Shown: positions 43,419-54,560 of the stretch, piece by piece
How the letters are laid out: each line of letters starts with the position of its first letter
Position numbering within the stretch: the first letter of the stretch is position 1
From: Deroplatys truncata
Taxonomy: Eukaryota > Arthropoda > Insecta > Mantodea > Mantidae
Assembly (NCBI GenBank): GCA_030765065.1
Contig: CM060978.1
Location: forward strand, 58,370,421 to 58,434,420
Reading direction: 5' to 3'
Length of the DNA: 64,000 nucleotides
Position numbers and translations under genes: made by a program
The notes under the pieces: model-generated
The model's input: the letters and a program-made list of their open reading frames with translations, nothing else
Database searches by the model: none
What the model was told of the DNA's origin: nothing

Positions 43419-44342
43419 TGAGGCAGTAGTTTTAACACTTAAATGATTTCAGTCTAATTATATAATATGTAAATTCAATATGTGTATGTAATAATGTATA
43501 AAAAGTGTATATTGCAGTCATTGTATATGTTTATATCATTGTATCCATGTGTAATAATGTTATACAAATATGTTACGTAATTTAATAATGTAGGAGCTGT
43601 GAGAATAATGGGTTAAAAGTTGCTAACAATGAGGTAACCTTGAGGCAATAATGAGTAAAAATGTTTAATAATGCCATTCTTGGAGCAACAATAATGTAAT
43701 TTTTGTAACACTTCATAAAATAGCCAATCAACAACCAGAAAAAGCTTTAGTTTAATGAAGGTATTCTATTGGACTAGGATTAGCCAATCAGAAACTGAAA
43801 TATAGCAAAATTTACAAATTCAGAGTTCAGTTGATAGCAAACAGTGTTCCTAACTGGATGCAAGACATGTCCTCGAGAAGTATAATATGTATTCATGTGA
43901 GATGAAAATAGTTTACATGTAAAAAAGTGCAAGTAATTAATTAAAGAATCTCACAGCTCTCTATATCAGTAAAGTGTTATTTAAATCATGCCAAAAATTA
44001 ATAAAAGGAGTGAAGTAAAATTATAATCTGTGTAAGCCTGCATTCTTCAGTCGCACCACTCCCTACTAAGACATTCATGTCTCTAAAAAATATAAATATG
44101 ACGCAGCCGAAGCTAACATAAATATATAATATTTAAAGAAACAGTCAAAATTACAAAGTTAATATTTTTTAAACATTTTTTGGGGGGCAAAGGCCACCGG
44201 AAAGTACATTTGGGGCGAAGGCTACCAGAAACTTTTTACCACATGTGCGGTTGCAACTACTTCAAGTTGGGCTCCCCAACAGTCGAAATATAATACATCT
44301 TCTTCAAACTGGCTTTCCATACATAGCAGCAACAAACCTTCA
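43419..44342 (+). mobile_element. Family B solo LTR, copy 7
   Basis: TGAGGCAGTAGTTTTAACAC to AAACCTTCA. Contains GAGCTGTGAGA at 43593 and TCTCACAGCTC at 43947, the CCAAT motif, CAGCCGAAGCTAACA, and TTGGGGCGAAGGCTACC. A deletion removes the ACAGCCCGCCTTAAAGC block present in other copies. Flanks TAAT/ACAC do not match, so the duplication is lost or one end is altered. Confidence 0.8.
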
Positions 44343-45735
44343 ACACCTAAAAAAATTAGTGAAGTTATTAGTGTGTGTATATACCCTCAGTGACTGGGAA
44401 GGGGGGGGGGGTTGGAGGTTGGAACCCCCTTTGCTAAAAAAAAAAAGTAAAAAATAATAGCAAAAATAGCTTCCTTAAAATAATAGCACCTTTCTAGGTT
44501 GGGGGGAACAAGATACTTCCTAATCGTATCACTGGTAGCCCTATATTTACACCGCGTATCTTGGACAATATTGCCCTAGCAGACAGCAACAAAAACTGAA
44601 CTTTAGATGGCGTGCATACAACCAGATATCAGGGGCATGTTTTTGTTTCAATGCTAAACTTGAGTGATATCCAAATGAGTGCAATATCTCCCAGTTTAGA
44701 AGATAACAGAAATCCTATTTTGTAGTGAAATAAAATGGTCTACAGCATTCATATGAAGTGCAACACAGAGACACTAATTGTCATATCACAACACATTTGC
44801 CTCTTACAATACACAAAACATTCTATCCTAATTGTAATTCCAATTGCTGTACCTGAATCTGTGAATATAAAATCAATTTATTTATATACTTCAACCCAGG
44901 ATTAATTTGTATTTATAATTTGAGTTGACAAACTGTTTACAAAATGGACCCCTATACATAACCTCACTTAATACTTTTCTGGCTAGGCTACTGGTATCAC
45001 AATATTAATTCTTGCAATTGTACCATTTCACTGTATTTTTTACCTGTATTATTGGTAATGATAACACAGGCCTGCGAAGATTTTTAGCATGGAATATTTT
45101 ACATCATAATGGTCAAATTGGATGCTCTGATTTTTAAAATAATAATAGTTTTTGCGTATCACATACAGATTTTGAACAATTCTGTTTCAACACAAAATTG
45201 AAGGTTTAGTATGCTAGTATTAACATCACTGCATATCCGACTTACAACATGGTTGATTAGAATATGTAAACATGCTAAATCTATGATGTCATGTTGTACA
45301 ACTGTCTGTCTCTGTTTACAGGTAATGTTGAACCCATCTCATAAACATTTATTCCTAAGATATCAATAGGAGCCTTCTTAGAATGCTTTAAACTTTTTCT
45401 CAGTGGGTCTATTTTGAAGCTGTAAATTTTATTTGTAAAACAAATGGCAAGTTCGGAGTTCAATGTAAACTGTTGCATCTGTAGAATTGAGATTTTTTCT
45501 TAGTTTGCACGATTTTATGCTTTTTAAATTGTACTTAAAAACTAGAAATGAACTCAAATATTATACATTTTCTTTCTGCATGTCAAAAAAGGTACATGAT
45601 ATGACAAAATGGAAAGAAGAATTCAAATTCAGCATACCAAAATTAAGTTTAGAGACCTGTTTAACCCTGTGTCACAGAAAACAATTTTAAATTCGCAGGC
45701 CTGTGTAATATATGTTACTCTTTTTAAATTCAAAA
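44343..45735. other. No recognisable feature; G-run
   Basis: A run of about 11 Gs at 44401-44411 and a short A-run near 44437. The rest is AT-rich with no coding or repeat signal that I can assign. Confidence 0.5.
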
Positions 45736-46695
45736 TGAGGCAGTGTTTTTAACCTTGAATTATTTAAATTAAATTATATAATATGTAAATTCAATAACAG
45801 TAATTGCATATGCTTATATTATTGTAAACATGTTTAATAATGTTATGTGAATGCATTATGAAATTTAATAACGTAAGAGCTGTGAGAATAACAAGTTTAA
45901 TGTTGCTAACAATGAGTAAACAATGAGGTAACCTTGAGGCAATAACCAGTTTGAAAGTTTGAATGCTACTAGTCATTATTAGAGCAACGATAATGTAAAT
46001 TTTGTGACAGTTTAAAATCAGCCAATCACAGCCAGAATAAGCTTTAATTAAATGCAGGTATTCTATTGGACTAGGATTAGCCAATCAGAGATTTGAAATA
46101 CAAAGGTTTAAGGGTTTGGACAGCTGAAATCTTGTTTAGTTGCCTGCAGACCTTGGTAGTGACCAGATGGAAGATGTGTTCTCTAAAGAAATACTACGTA
46201 TTCATGTGAAACGAAAATTATGTATATGTGTTAACAAAGTACAAGATATTAAATTAAAGAATCTCACAGCTCTTAATATCAGTGTAGTGCTATTTAATTT
46301 GTGTCAAGGATAAATAAAAAGAAGTGAATTTAAACTTAAAATCTGTGTAAGCCTACATTCTTGTTGCACTACGCCCTGATTAAGAGAAACATGTCTCTAC
46401 AGTAAGACTGATGTAGCCGAGGCAAAAACAAATATAAATAATATCTATAGAACCAATTTAATAACAAAGTTAATATAATATTTTTAAACTTGGAGTGTAA
46501 CAACAAAAATACATCTTCAAATCGGCTTCTCATACGTAGCAGAATATTACATAACAAACAATCTTCTTCAAATTGGTGTTCCTAAAGTGTGATGCAAACT
46601 GCTATGTAATTATCAACAAACTCCTAGAGACAATAACAACCTCAAGTTGGCTCCCATACGTGGGGCAATTAAACTAAAGCAAATATCCTACTTCA
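45736..46695 (+). mobile_element. Family B solo LTR, copy 8 (diverged)
   Basis: TGAGGCAGTGTTTTTAACCT to TATCCTACTTCA, flanked by AAAA (45732-45735, 46696-46699). Closer to copy 1 than to the others (GACCTTGGTAGTGACCAGATGG shared with 11704-11730 reversed). Four PBS-like units at 46475-46695, the last being AAGTTGGCTCCCATACGTGG followed by GGC. Confidence 0.85.
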
Positions 46696-46699
46696 AAAA

Positions 46700-47103
46700 G
46701 AGAATGTAATAAATAGGTTAACATCAGATCTTGAGCCATTCAAAATATCTTGTTGGGCCCGTGGAACTAGGGACCTGGTATACACCATATGCCAGGCACT
46801 TTTGAGAGTCAGTGATGAGTAATCAATGTTGCTCAGAGGTAGAAGTTTAACACTGACTAATTTTATTCTTGCAAAAGCATTCACATTGTATCATATAGTT
46901 GTGCAGCTGGTACTGTGCATTTCAGTGTGTTTGATATAGTCTTCCAGTGTTGTTGCTGTATTATTTTATTTACAATGTGAGTGTTGATTTGCTTAGTCAG
47001 GTATTTACTTATAGCTGCTGTATTGCATTCTAATAATCAGTACTCTATAAATGTGTAAATGAAAATGGTTATTTAAATAAATGTGTAGGAGTCCTTAAAA
47101 AAA
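46700..47103. other. No recognisable feature
   Basis: AT-rich sequence without motifs. Confidence 0.5.
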
Positions 47104-47796
47104 TTGATATCATACATTCACATGACTTTCTCTTTGTGATTATATTCTCTGTATTACTGGGTATACAAACAATTCTTACCAAACTTTATTTTTCTATCTT
47201 CTACATTTTAATCCAAAAAACCTTTGCAAAAACAGCTAACTTAAAATTAGGTAGATACAAAGAGAACACCGATAGTCAAATGTATAAGAACTGGAAGCTA
47301 TATGCTAAGCTTAAAATTCCATACTGTTTCTATGCAAATGTGAGAAACATTTGAGTGTTCAAAGGACATCAAGGGAATGACCAAGTAATGAACAATTCAC
47401 ACCTTTAATAATGGATCTCCAAAATGGCTTATGCCGCAATAAAACTTATTTGAAATAAATTGTGCAATTTAAACAGATCTACGTTTTATGTAAAATACAT
47501 TTTTGTCTATCACTTAACGTTTATCATTTATACAAGATTATACAAAATTCCTTCTAAATGAAGAGGCCTATTCCCAAAAAATTTAAGATATATATTTTAT
47601 TTGTCGTGTAAATATCTTTAATATATAATATTTTAATCAAAATCGTTAGAGCCAATTTTTTGAAAATCAAAATTTTAAAAAAATGTATCATGTAAAGAGT
47701 AGTTGGGGGTGTGGAGATTTTCTTGAAAATCTTAATGTCGCATCCTTGAATAAAAAGTTTTAGTGTTTATCTGACTTCGTTTTTGAGTTAAAAAAA

Positions 47797-48638
47797 TCTG
47801 ATGTGTTACACTCACATACTTTCTCTATTCTTGTACAAACTATTTTTACTAACGCTTATTCTCCATATGCTTCATGTTAATTGAGATATCGAGATGTTAA
47901 TCTTATTGCTAATTTTCTTGTAGAATATAGTAGGTTTTAAGCAATAGTCAAATCTTTTAAGAGCTGGTTGCTATGTGGCGCATTCCATTCTCTTTGCATG
48001 CCCAGGACATAAAAAAAATTAATAACGAATTTGAGAACAAGTATTAAGTATTTGAAAATTTAAGGGAATAACAAGCAATATCTCAAAAATGGTTCACTCA
48101 ACAAAAAAAAATGTATATGACATAAATTATGTATTTTAACACAATCTACATTTTTTGTGTAGTAAAATTTTGTATCTCTTATGGTTTACAAGTTATGCAA
48201 AAGTTGTTCACAATGAAGAATACTTTTGGAGACATTCCCAGAAAATTCGAGATATACATTTCATTTGTCATAAAAATATCTTAAACATATGATATTTTAA
48301 TCAAAATCGTTAGAGCCATTTTTGAGAAAATTAAAATTTTCGAAAAATGTTCCATGTAAAGGGTAATCTGGAGTGAGGGGATTTTCTTGAAAACCTTTGT
48401 GTCGCATCTCTGAAAGATACTAAACCTAAATACCAAGTTTGGTGTTTATTTGACTGTTCATTTCTGAGTTATGCTGTTCACAGTCACACACAGACACACA
48501 CACACACGGACATGTTTCCAAAAATGCTTTTTTGGTTTCAGGGGGTCTCAAAACATATATTTCCGGTGAAATCTGGGTATGGGATTTTTGGGTGGAATGC
48601 AATACTTCCCCTTTCTTACTATACATAGTAGAGAAAGT
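47797..48638 (+). repeat. Family A1 element, full length, nested in A2
   Basis: TCTGATGTGTTACACTCACA to ATAGTAGAGAAAGT, inserted at GAGTTA plus an A-run in A2. Flanked by As (AAAAAAA left, AAAA right). All family blocks in order, including GACACACACACACACGGACATG. Confidence 0.85.
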
Positions 48639-48678
<40 letters not shown>

Positions 48679-48738
48679 CACCCCCACCCCCACCCCCACA
48701 CACACGCATGCACGCACGCACACACACTCTCTCTCTCT
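48639..48738 (+). repeat. (CA)n microsatellite with CCCCCA block
   Basis: About 18 CA units, then CCCCCA repeats, GCACGCACGCA and a CT tract. It corresponds to the CACACA stretch of the interrupted A2 element, expanded. Confidence 0.9.
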
Positions 48739-48928
48739 TTCCAAAAAGATTTTATTTGTATTCAGGGGGCCTCAAAACATGTATTTTTGGAGAATTTTTC
48801 AGTGAAATGCAATACCTTCTCCACCTACTATGTACGTGGTAGAGAAAGTAAGAAGCACTTTCCGACAGTTATGTACAATATTTTATACTTATATCAAAAT
48901 ACTTTATACAGGGTGGATCATTTAAGTT

Positions 48929-49238
48929 GAGACTACAATATCTCCAAAATTGTAGAAAGAAATGTCTTTAACAAGTTGCTTGGTATTATGGGGCAAAGTA
49001 AATGCCATTAGTCATGTTTTGTTTGGAAGATGTGGTGATGTTCATTTTAAGGTCAGTTTAAATTGACCCTAATTGTAGGTTCCCATTTAAAAAGATTAAA
49101 TTCACCCTAAAATGACCTACATAACGTCCTCCAAAAAAACACAACTAATGGCATTTGCTTTCCCCCATAATATTAAGTAACTTTGATTAAAGACATTTCT
49201 TTCTACAAGGCTTAGTTTTGGAGATATTGTACAGTCTC
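48929..49238. repeat. Foldback (palindromic) element
   Basis: The left arm GAGACTACAATATCTCCAAA...GCCATTAGTCATGTTT (48929-49070) is inverted at 49085-49238 (…AACTAATGGCATTTGC…TTTGGAGATATTGTACAGTCTC). Arms are about 140 bases with moderate divergence and a short centre. ATACAGGGTGGATCATTTAA just outside the left arm looks like a mariner-type terminal repeat but has no right counterpart. Confidence 0.7.
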
Positions 49239-49690
49239 GCTGCATATTATGTTGGACATGGATGAAGTCATATGTTTTATATGCTCATTGCAGGGTCAAC
49301 AGTTAAAGTTTTTTATTAAATAGTAGAAAGGATATTGGCGTTGAAGCTAGGAAAAGTTCAATTTGACATGTTGGTTTGGAGATGAAAAAATATGATATTT
49401 CAAATGGTATGAAACGAAAAATAAATGTATACATTGTGATTTCTGTATCATCCACAGCTGGAGTGTTTAATTTCTTGTGTCTCTGGTACTGATGCAGTCT
49501 GGATGCTCAGATTTTGTTTTCTTTCTTTTTTGATTTTCATTTGCAGGGATGTGCTTTATGTGAGAGATTGTTACATTCATTCTGAATGTTCTAATTAAAA
49601 AAATAATATAAGTTATTCTCAGTTCGATTTTTAAACAGTAAATTTCCAAAACATACACATTTCTATTCCCATTCTTGACAACTATTAATG
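49239..49690. other. No recognisable feature
   Basis: AT-rich unassigned sequence. Confidence 0.5.
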
Positions 49691-49778
49691 ATTTAAAATA
49701 GAGAGTTGAGGGTTGTTACACTACATCACTATGATAATCTTACTTGAACGCGTTTCAGGAGACGGCTTGTCCCCATCG

Positions 49779-50097
49779 TCAGCATTCTCTCTCAACTGAA
49801 ATTTGCCGGTCATTGTCTGGGGGATGTGTGTGGTTTGTGGTGTTCTCTGGTGCTGGGCTGATGAACCTCCAAAGGCTGTTGGGTGGCGGCAGTTCAAAAT
49901 TCATTAGGTGATTCCTGTGTTTGACAATATGTATTTTTTCCCAGATGTCCAATTCATTGCTGCTGTTGATCGGTTTTAAGAGTTTTATGTTTGGAGTGAT
50001 ATCATGGTTTGAAGACCAGAAATGATGTGCTACTGCTGATTTATCTTGCTGCTTTTGGTAAATGCATCTCATATGCTCTTTAAGTCTTATTTCAAGA
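49779..50097 (-). pseudogene. Penelope endonuclease fragment (left arm)
   Basis: Minus-strand copy of the same fragment (LEIRLKEHMRCIYQKQQDKS to the stop at 49779-49781), differing by about one residue from the right arm (PPDNDRQ against PPDDDRQ). It lacks the YIGRTKRN segment, which falls in the single-copy centre. Confidence 0.8.
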
Positions 50098-50450
50098 TTT
50101 CTGATGTATATATAGGAAGAACAAAAAGAAATCTTGAAATAAGACTTAAAGAGCATATGAGATGCATTTACCAAAAGCAGCAAGATAAATCAGCAGTAGC
50201 ACATCATTTCTGGTCTTCAAACCATGATATCACTCCAAACATAAAACTCTTAAAACCGATCAACAGCAGCAATGAATTGGACATCTGGGAAAAAATACAT
50301 ATTGTCAAACACAGGAATCACCTAATGAATTTTGAACTGCCGCCACCCAACAGCCTTTGGAGGTTCATCAGCCCAGCACCAGAGAACACCACAAACCACA
50401 CACATCCCCCAGACGATGACCGGCAAATATCAGTTGAGAGAGAATGCTGA
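50098..50450 (+). pseudogene. Penelope GIY-YIG endonuclease C-terminal fragment (right arm)
   Basis: Reads DVYIGRTKRNLEIRLKEHMR, then VAHHFWSSNHDITP, LKPINSSNELDIWEKIHIVK and a Pro-rich end to the stop at 50448-50450. YIGxTxRxxxxRxxEH is the GIY-YIG nuclease core (second half of the motif plus the catalytic Arg region), and WEKI..V.H.N is the downstream helix with the acidic residue. The reverse transcriptase and the first GIY strand are missing, so this is only the 3' end of the element. The frame begins upstream in the opposite-arm sequence, so the ATG at 50046 is not a genuine start. Confidence 0.8.
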
Positions 50451-50537
50451 CGATGGGGACAAGCCGTCTCCCGAAACGCGTTCAAGTAAGATTATCATAG
50501 TGATGTAGTGTAACAACCCTCAACTCTCTATTTTAAA

Positions 50538-51667
50538 TTATGACACATCACTGTTACAAGCTTCTAAATCTTCAAAAATTTAACTATTAATGATTTTGAC
50601 TTAACATAGAAACATAAACTAAGATGTAAAATAACCCAAATGTATTAAGTATATGCTATAATGATATCAACCAAATAGTATGAAATTTAGGAGCAATGAA
50701 AAGTTTAATGTGATAGAAGGATATTTAAGATTATCATGACCCCTTAATCCCTCATACACACTAAGTCTGGGATGGATGCAGAAAGTTTGAAATAATATTT
50801 TAAAAGCATTAAAAAAAAGGTCTACAGCAAATTTACTACTTTAAACTACAATTTTCTTTGTTTTCCTTCTTTATTGTCAGACATTGTGTTAAGGAGAAAG
50901 AGGATAACAGGATAGTGGATAAATATCTTTTTTAGTACTTTTTCTTCACAAAAGTCTTTTCTGAGATCAGTGTGCAGAAAACTTGATTTTGTTTATATCC
51001 ATTATCTTATTAGTTATCACATTTTTCCTACATAAACAAATGATTGCTAAAACAATGTTTCCCAAATATTTTTGTCTGTGGATGTATCCATATAAAAATC
51101 AGAATGAAATAAAAACTCAAAATTTTAAAAAGAAATTCCATGTTTTAAAACAGAGGTTAGGCTTTCTCTCCAATATTTTTCATACAGGATGAACATCATG
51201 GATAATGACTGCATATAACTCATTTTTATTAACTTGTTTTAAACTCAAAGATGAAAAAAGATTTTATCCTACAGTTATTTAAAAGTTATTCATTTAAATG
51301 TCTTGGACTTATTTTAAAGCTCTGCTCTCTTAATAGCTTCACAATGATAGCTATTTTTATCCCAAATAGAGCAATATATATTTGAATGCAAAATTAACAC
51401 CTATATTATATCAGTGATTAAGTAAACAGAACATAAACAATAAACTGTACCTCTCTTCCGAAACTAGCCATTCTAATAATCTTTATAGGGATGAACTTAC
51501 CTTCAGCATGGTAACCAGTGTACCACACAGAACAACAATCACACACTTATAACCTAAAAAGGTAAAAGGTTGCAAAACTGTAACAAGAAGCTACAATAAG
51601 GGGGTCAAAAGATCGCAGTGGATATTCCTAGAATAAGTCAACTATTTCCATTTCTCTCATAAGGAAA
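50538..51667. other. No recognisable feature
   Basis: About 1.1 kb of AT-rich DNA with short frames only. Confidence 0.5.
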
Positions 51668-52072
51668 GTACTCTCATACTGAAACCTACTCTGAAATTCC
51701 TGTGATAGAAGTGATGTAGTATATGGAGGACATGTCCAAAACATCAGCTGCCAGTTTTAACTGCAAACCCTAGAAAAAATGCCAAATCTTCCACACAAAC
51801 TACACAGAAATAATATTTCTACTAACTAGTTCAATTGGACAGCCCTGATTGCTTACTGGATTTTCATGCATGAGTGGGGACAATGTGTCATTGAAGCATG
51901 CCTCTGAAACAGGAATGTCCATCTGGATTGCATACTGAGTTGCCATTGAAGGTTTCTAGCTTCAATTTTGACACCTTGCAGTTAAAACTGGCAGCTGATG
52001 TTTTGGGTGTGGCCTTGTTATACTATTACTTCTGTCACAGGAATTTCAGGGTGGGTTTCAGCATGAAGGGTC
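51668..52072. repeat. Inverted-repeat element, probably PLE-derived
   Basis: Left arm 51668-51772 (ACTGAAACCTACTCTGAAAT ... CAAAACATCAGCTGCCAGTT) is the reverse complement of 51976-52072 with about 15-20% difference. A spacer of about 200 bases encodes nothing I recognise. The arrangement matches the Penelope-like copies nearby, but no endonuclease motif is visible. Confidence 0.6.
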
Positions 52073-52249
52073 TGATACTTCTATGATCAGCACACAGAGT
52101 GTTATAAAAATAAGGTTTATCCTTTAAACCAATGATACTAAATCTATTGTGAATAAGTTTTTAATAACATTTTTGTCTTCTTTCAATGTAGAAAACAGGC
52201 TACCTATATGGCATTTTAATTACTTTGTCTGAAGGGAGAGGAGTACAAA

Positions 52250-52520
52250 ATCAAAATAACCTGTTGTGATACACTCACACAAGTTTCTCTACCAATGACA
52301 AACATATATCCATTGTATATTACATTTATGTATAAAAATTTATTCTTCTATCCACTCTACATTACTCAAAGTATATTTTTGCTTAGCAATGGTTTCAAAT
52401 TAAGCAAGACTGTTTAGTTACAGCATGCAGAAACAGTATTCAAATGTTTCCAAAATGTTGGAATCAAACAAAGTGAAGCAATTCGTAAAAAGGCATTTAA
52501 TGAACGGTGAATGCTCTTAA
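52250..52520 (+). repeat. Family A2 element, 5' part only
   Basis: TGTTGTGATACACTCACACAAGTTTCTC, ATTCTTCTATCCACTCTACATTACTC, and ACAGTATTCAAATG-type blocks follow the A2 order. The 3' half is absent. Confidence 0.5.
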
Positions 52521-52574
52521 TAGCTATACTAACTTATTTATTATGCAGAATCTGTATCTTGAACATGAGCTGGA

Positions 52575-53090
52575 TTAACTCTCAAGTCATTTGGTTGAAA
52601 GCCTGGGGTGTCCTCTAGTGGCCTGTGGATGAATCTATATAAGAGGTTGTCTGCTTCTGGTACAACAAATACGTATAGCATCCAGAATCCTGTTTAACCA
52701 ATAAAACCATCCCATAACCAAGGAGAAAAAAATCAGAAACCTACCAGATCCAATGTAAAAATTGCATGAAGATTTACATAAAGAAAACTAAAAGGAATAT
52801 AGGCACCTACTTCAAGAAGGAACACTGGCATTGCATCAAATTTAAACAAAATCAGCAGTTACTTCACCTTCTGTACTCAGAACCACAAAATAGGAACCAA
52901 CATGGAGATACTGAAGCCAGCCCTGAAAGTCAAAGAATTTGAAACATGGGAGAAGATTTACATACAGAAATTTGAAAACTGTATCATGCGCTTCAATGTG
53001 TCGGAAGCAGACAAGCCCTTATTTAGGTTCATCTGCAGGCCACTAGAGGACACCCCAGGCTTTTGACCAAACGACTCGAGAGTTGATCTG
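52575..53090 (+). mobile_element. Penelope-like element fragment with inverted ends
   Basis: The plus strand from about 52741 reads YQIQCKNCMKIYIKKTKRNI, then YFKKEHWHCIKF and (another phase) LKPALKVKEFETWEKIYIQ. The C-x2-C-x-K-x-YI...T.R motif matches the zinc-finger-like linker plus GIY-YIG core of Penelope endonucleases. 52575-52648 is the inverted complement of 53015-53090 (AGGCCACTAGAGGACACCCC and its complement), so a copy of the 3' end is attached in reverse at the 5' side, as in the 49692 palindrome. Confidence 0.75.
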
Positions 53091-53399
53091 GCAGTCAACA
53101 GGCAGTTGATGATATTAACTCATGCTCACATTACATGTTCTGCACATTAAATAGATGACTGAAGCTTTGTTCAAGTTGACTCCACCTTTCATTAAGTGTT
53201 GTTCAAATGTTTATTTGTGATAACAAGCTCTTGCGATGAAAGAAAAGAAAGAGGGCAAAAAAGTATGAATTTGTATGAATTATTTATTATCTACTTTGAG
53301 CTTACATGCAATTTATACAATGGAGTTGCCTATTATTTCTCTTCCCCTCATATTTAACATTCTATTGTATATATAGTGGGGAAGTATAATTTTCCACTA

Positions 53400-54560
53400 T
53401 TTACTTTTTTGCCTTATTACCGTTTTTACATATCTTCTCCAATTTGCTTCACATCTTTTTTAAGCACTTTAACCTAATTTTTCCTAAATATTTTCCTGCT
53501 TTCTGCATATATTTATTTGATCTTGCATTAAAAATATCTCTAACTTTTACCTCTATTGGTAAATTTTTCCATTTCTCTGGTATTAAATTCTCTCTTACTT
53601 TATCTGTGTCCTCGCATTCCAGAATATAATGCCAATTATCATGTAATCCATTAAATTTAGTACATCTCCCCCCCCCTTCTTCTCCCTGTTAGACCACTTA
53701 AATGCATACCCCATTCTGGCCTGTTTGTGGCACACTTCAATGTATTTTTCTTTTCCCCATTCCATTTTAAAATGTTTATTATCTATTAATGACCTTTTCT
53801 CCTTGAAACTACATATAATTTCCTGCTTTTCAACATCCTCCACTCTTGTTCTAATTTCTTTCCAGAAACCCTTATTTTTGTTGTTTCCCCAATATTTCCC
53901 CATTCCTATTTCTTCCAATGTTTTCTGTATCTTGTGCATCCAAGTTTCTTTTTTTCCCCCCGTTTTCTCCTATACAACCAAGCATTGCTTTAGTATCTGA
54001 TTTTCCTCCAGTAGCTTTATTCTGATCAAGTATTTAATTGCCCTTTCGACCATTTTGCCTTTAGCTCCTACCCTCCCTAGTTCTGCTTGTGCTACTCCAT
54101 TCGATGAGCTTCTTGGTAACCCCAAGCTTATTTTGCAAAAATTCCTATGTATAGCATCTACATTTTCCCATCCTTCTTCCAGCCCCCATATCTCTGCTGC
54201 GTATAACATGCTTGCTTCCACCACTGTGCTTTATATTCTTTCTAGCCACGCAATTTTCATTTCTGGTATTTTGTTCATACATGCTCTGATTACCTGTATT
54301 GTTTGTTTCCCTTTTACTAGTACTTTTCTCTTCTGTTCTCCCCTATTCCTTGCACTATTGAGCCTTACTCTTAGATAGTCAATTGTCCCCACTGCTTCCA
54401 GCTCCGTTCCTTCCCTACCACTTTTCAGTCTTTCTTAGTTTATATCCTTTCTTATAAATCATGACTTTGATTTCTTTTTGTTTATTCTGAAGTCCCAATC
54501 TTTACAGTATTTACCAATTGCTTCAGTAGCTTTACTTAGCCCCACAACTGAGATGGAACC
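53400..54560 (-). mobile_element. LINE family G, 3' end copy 4 (longest)
   Basis: On the minus strand: CKDWDFRINKKKSK at about 54515-54462 (the RT region after the catalytic block), then VEASMLYAAEIWGLEEGWEN and FCKISLGLPRSSSNGVAQAE (54224-54080), then IQKTLEEIGMGKYWG, FWKEIRTRVEDVEKQE and WGKEKYIEVCHKQARMGYAF (53939-53700). Zinc knuckle remnant degraded near 53650. The YADD block lies upstream and is missing. It supplies the link between the RT and the C-terminal domain seen alone in other copies. Confidence 0.8.

Larger units (their letters stand above)
47104..48849 (+). repeat. Family A2 element interrupted by an A1 element
   Basis: 47104-47796 carries A2 5' and middle blocks (CATTCACATGACTTTCTC, AGAACTGGAAGCTATATGC, AAATAAATTGTGCA, TCGTTAGAGCC). 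48639-48849 resumes at its CA-rich stretch and ends CCTACTATGTACGTGGTAGAGAAAGT. An A1 copy lies between. Confidence 0.75.
49692..50537. mobile_element. Penelope-like element fragments forming a near-perfect palindrome
   Basis: 49692-50097 and about 50127-50537 are inverted copies of about 405 bases with very few differences. Each arm encodes the C-terminal GIY-YIG endonuclease part of a Penelope-like element. The centre (50098-50126) is present once. Outer ends carry GAGTTGAGGGTTGTTACACT and the phrase CGCGTTTC.GGAGACGGCTTG, typical of PLE 3' regions. PLEs are known to form inverted or tandem partial copies; arm identity suggests recent origin or gene conversion. Confidence 0.8.
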
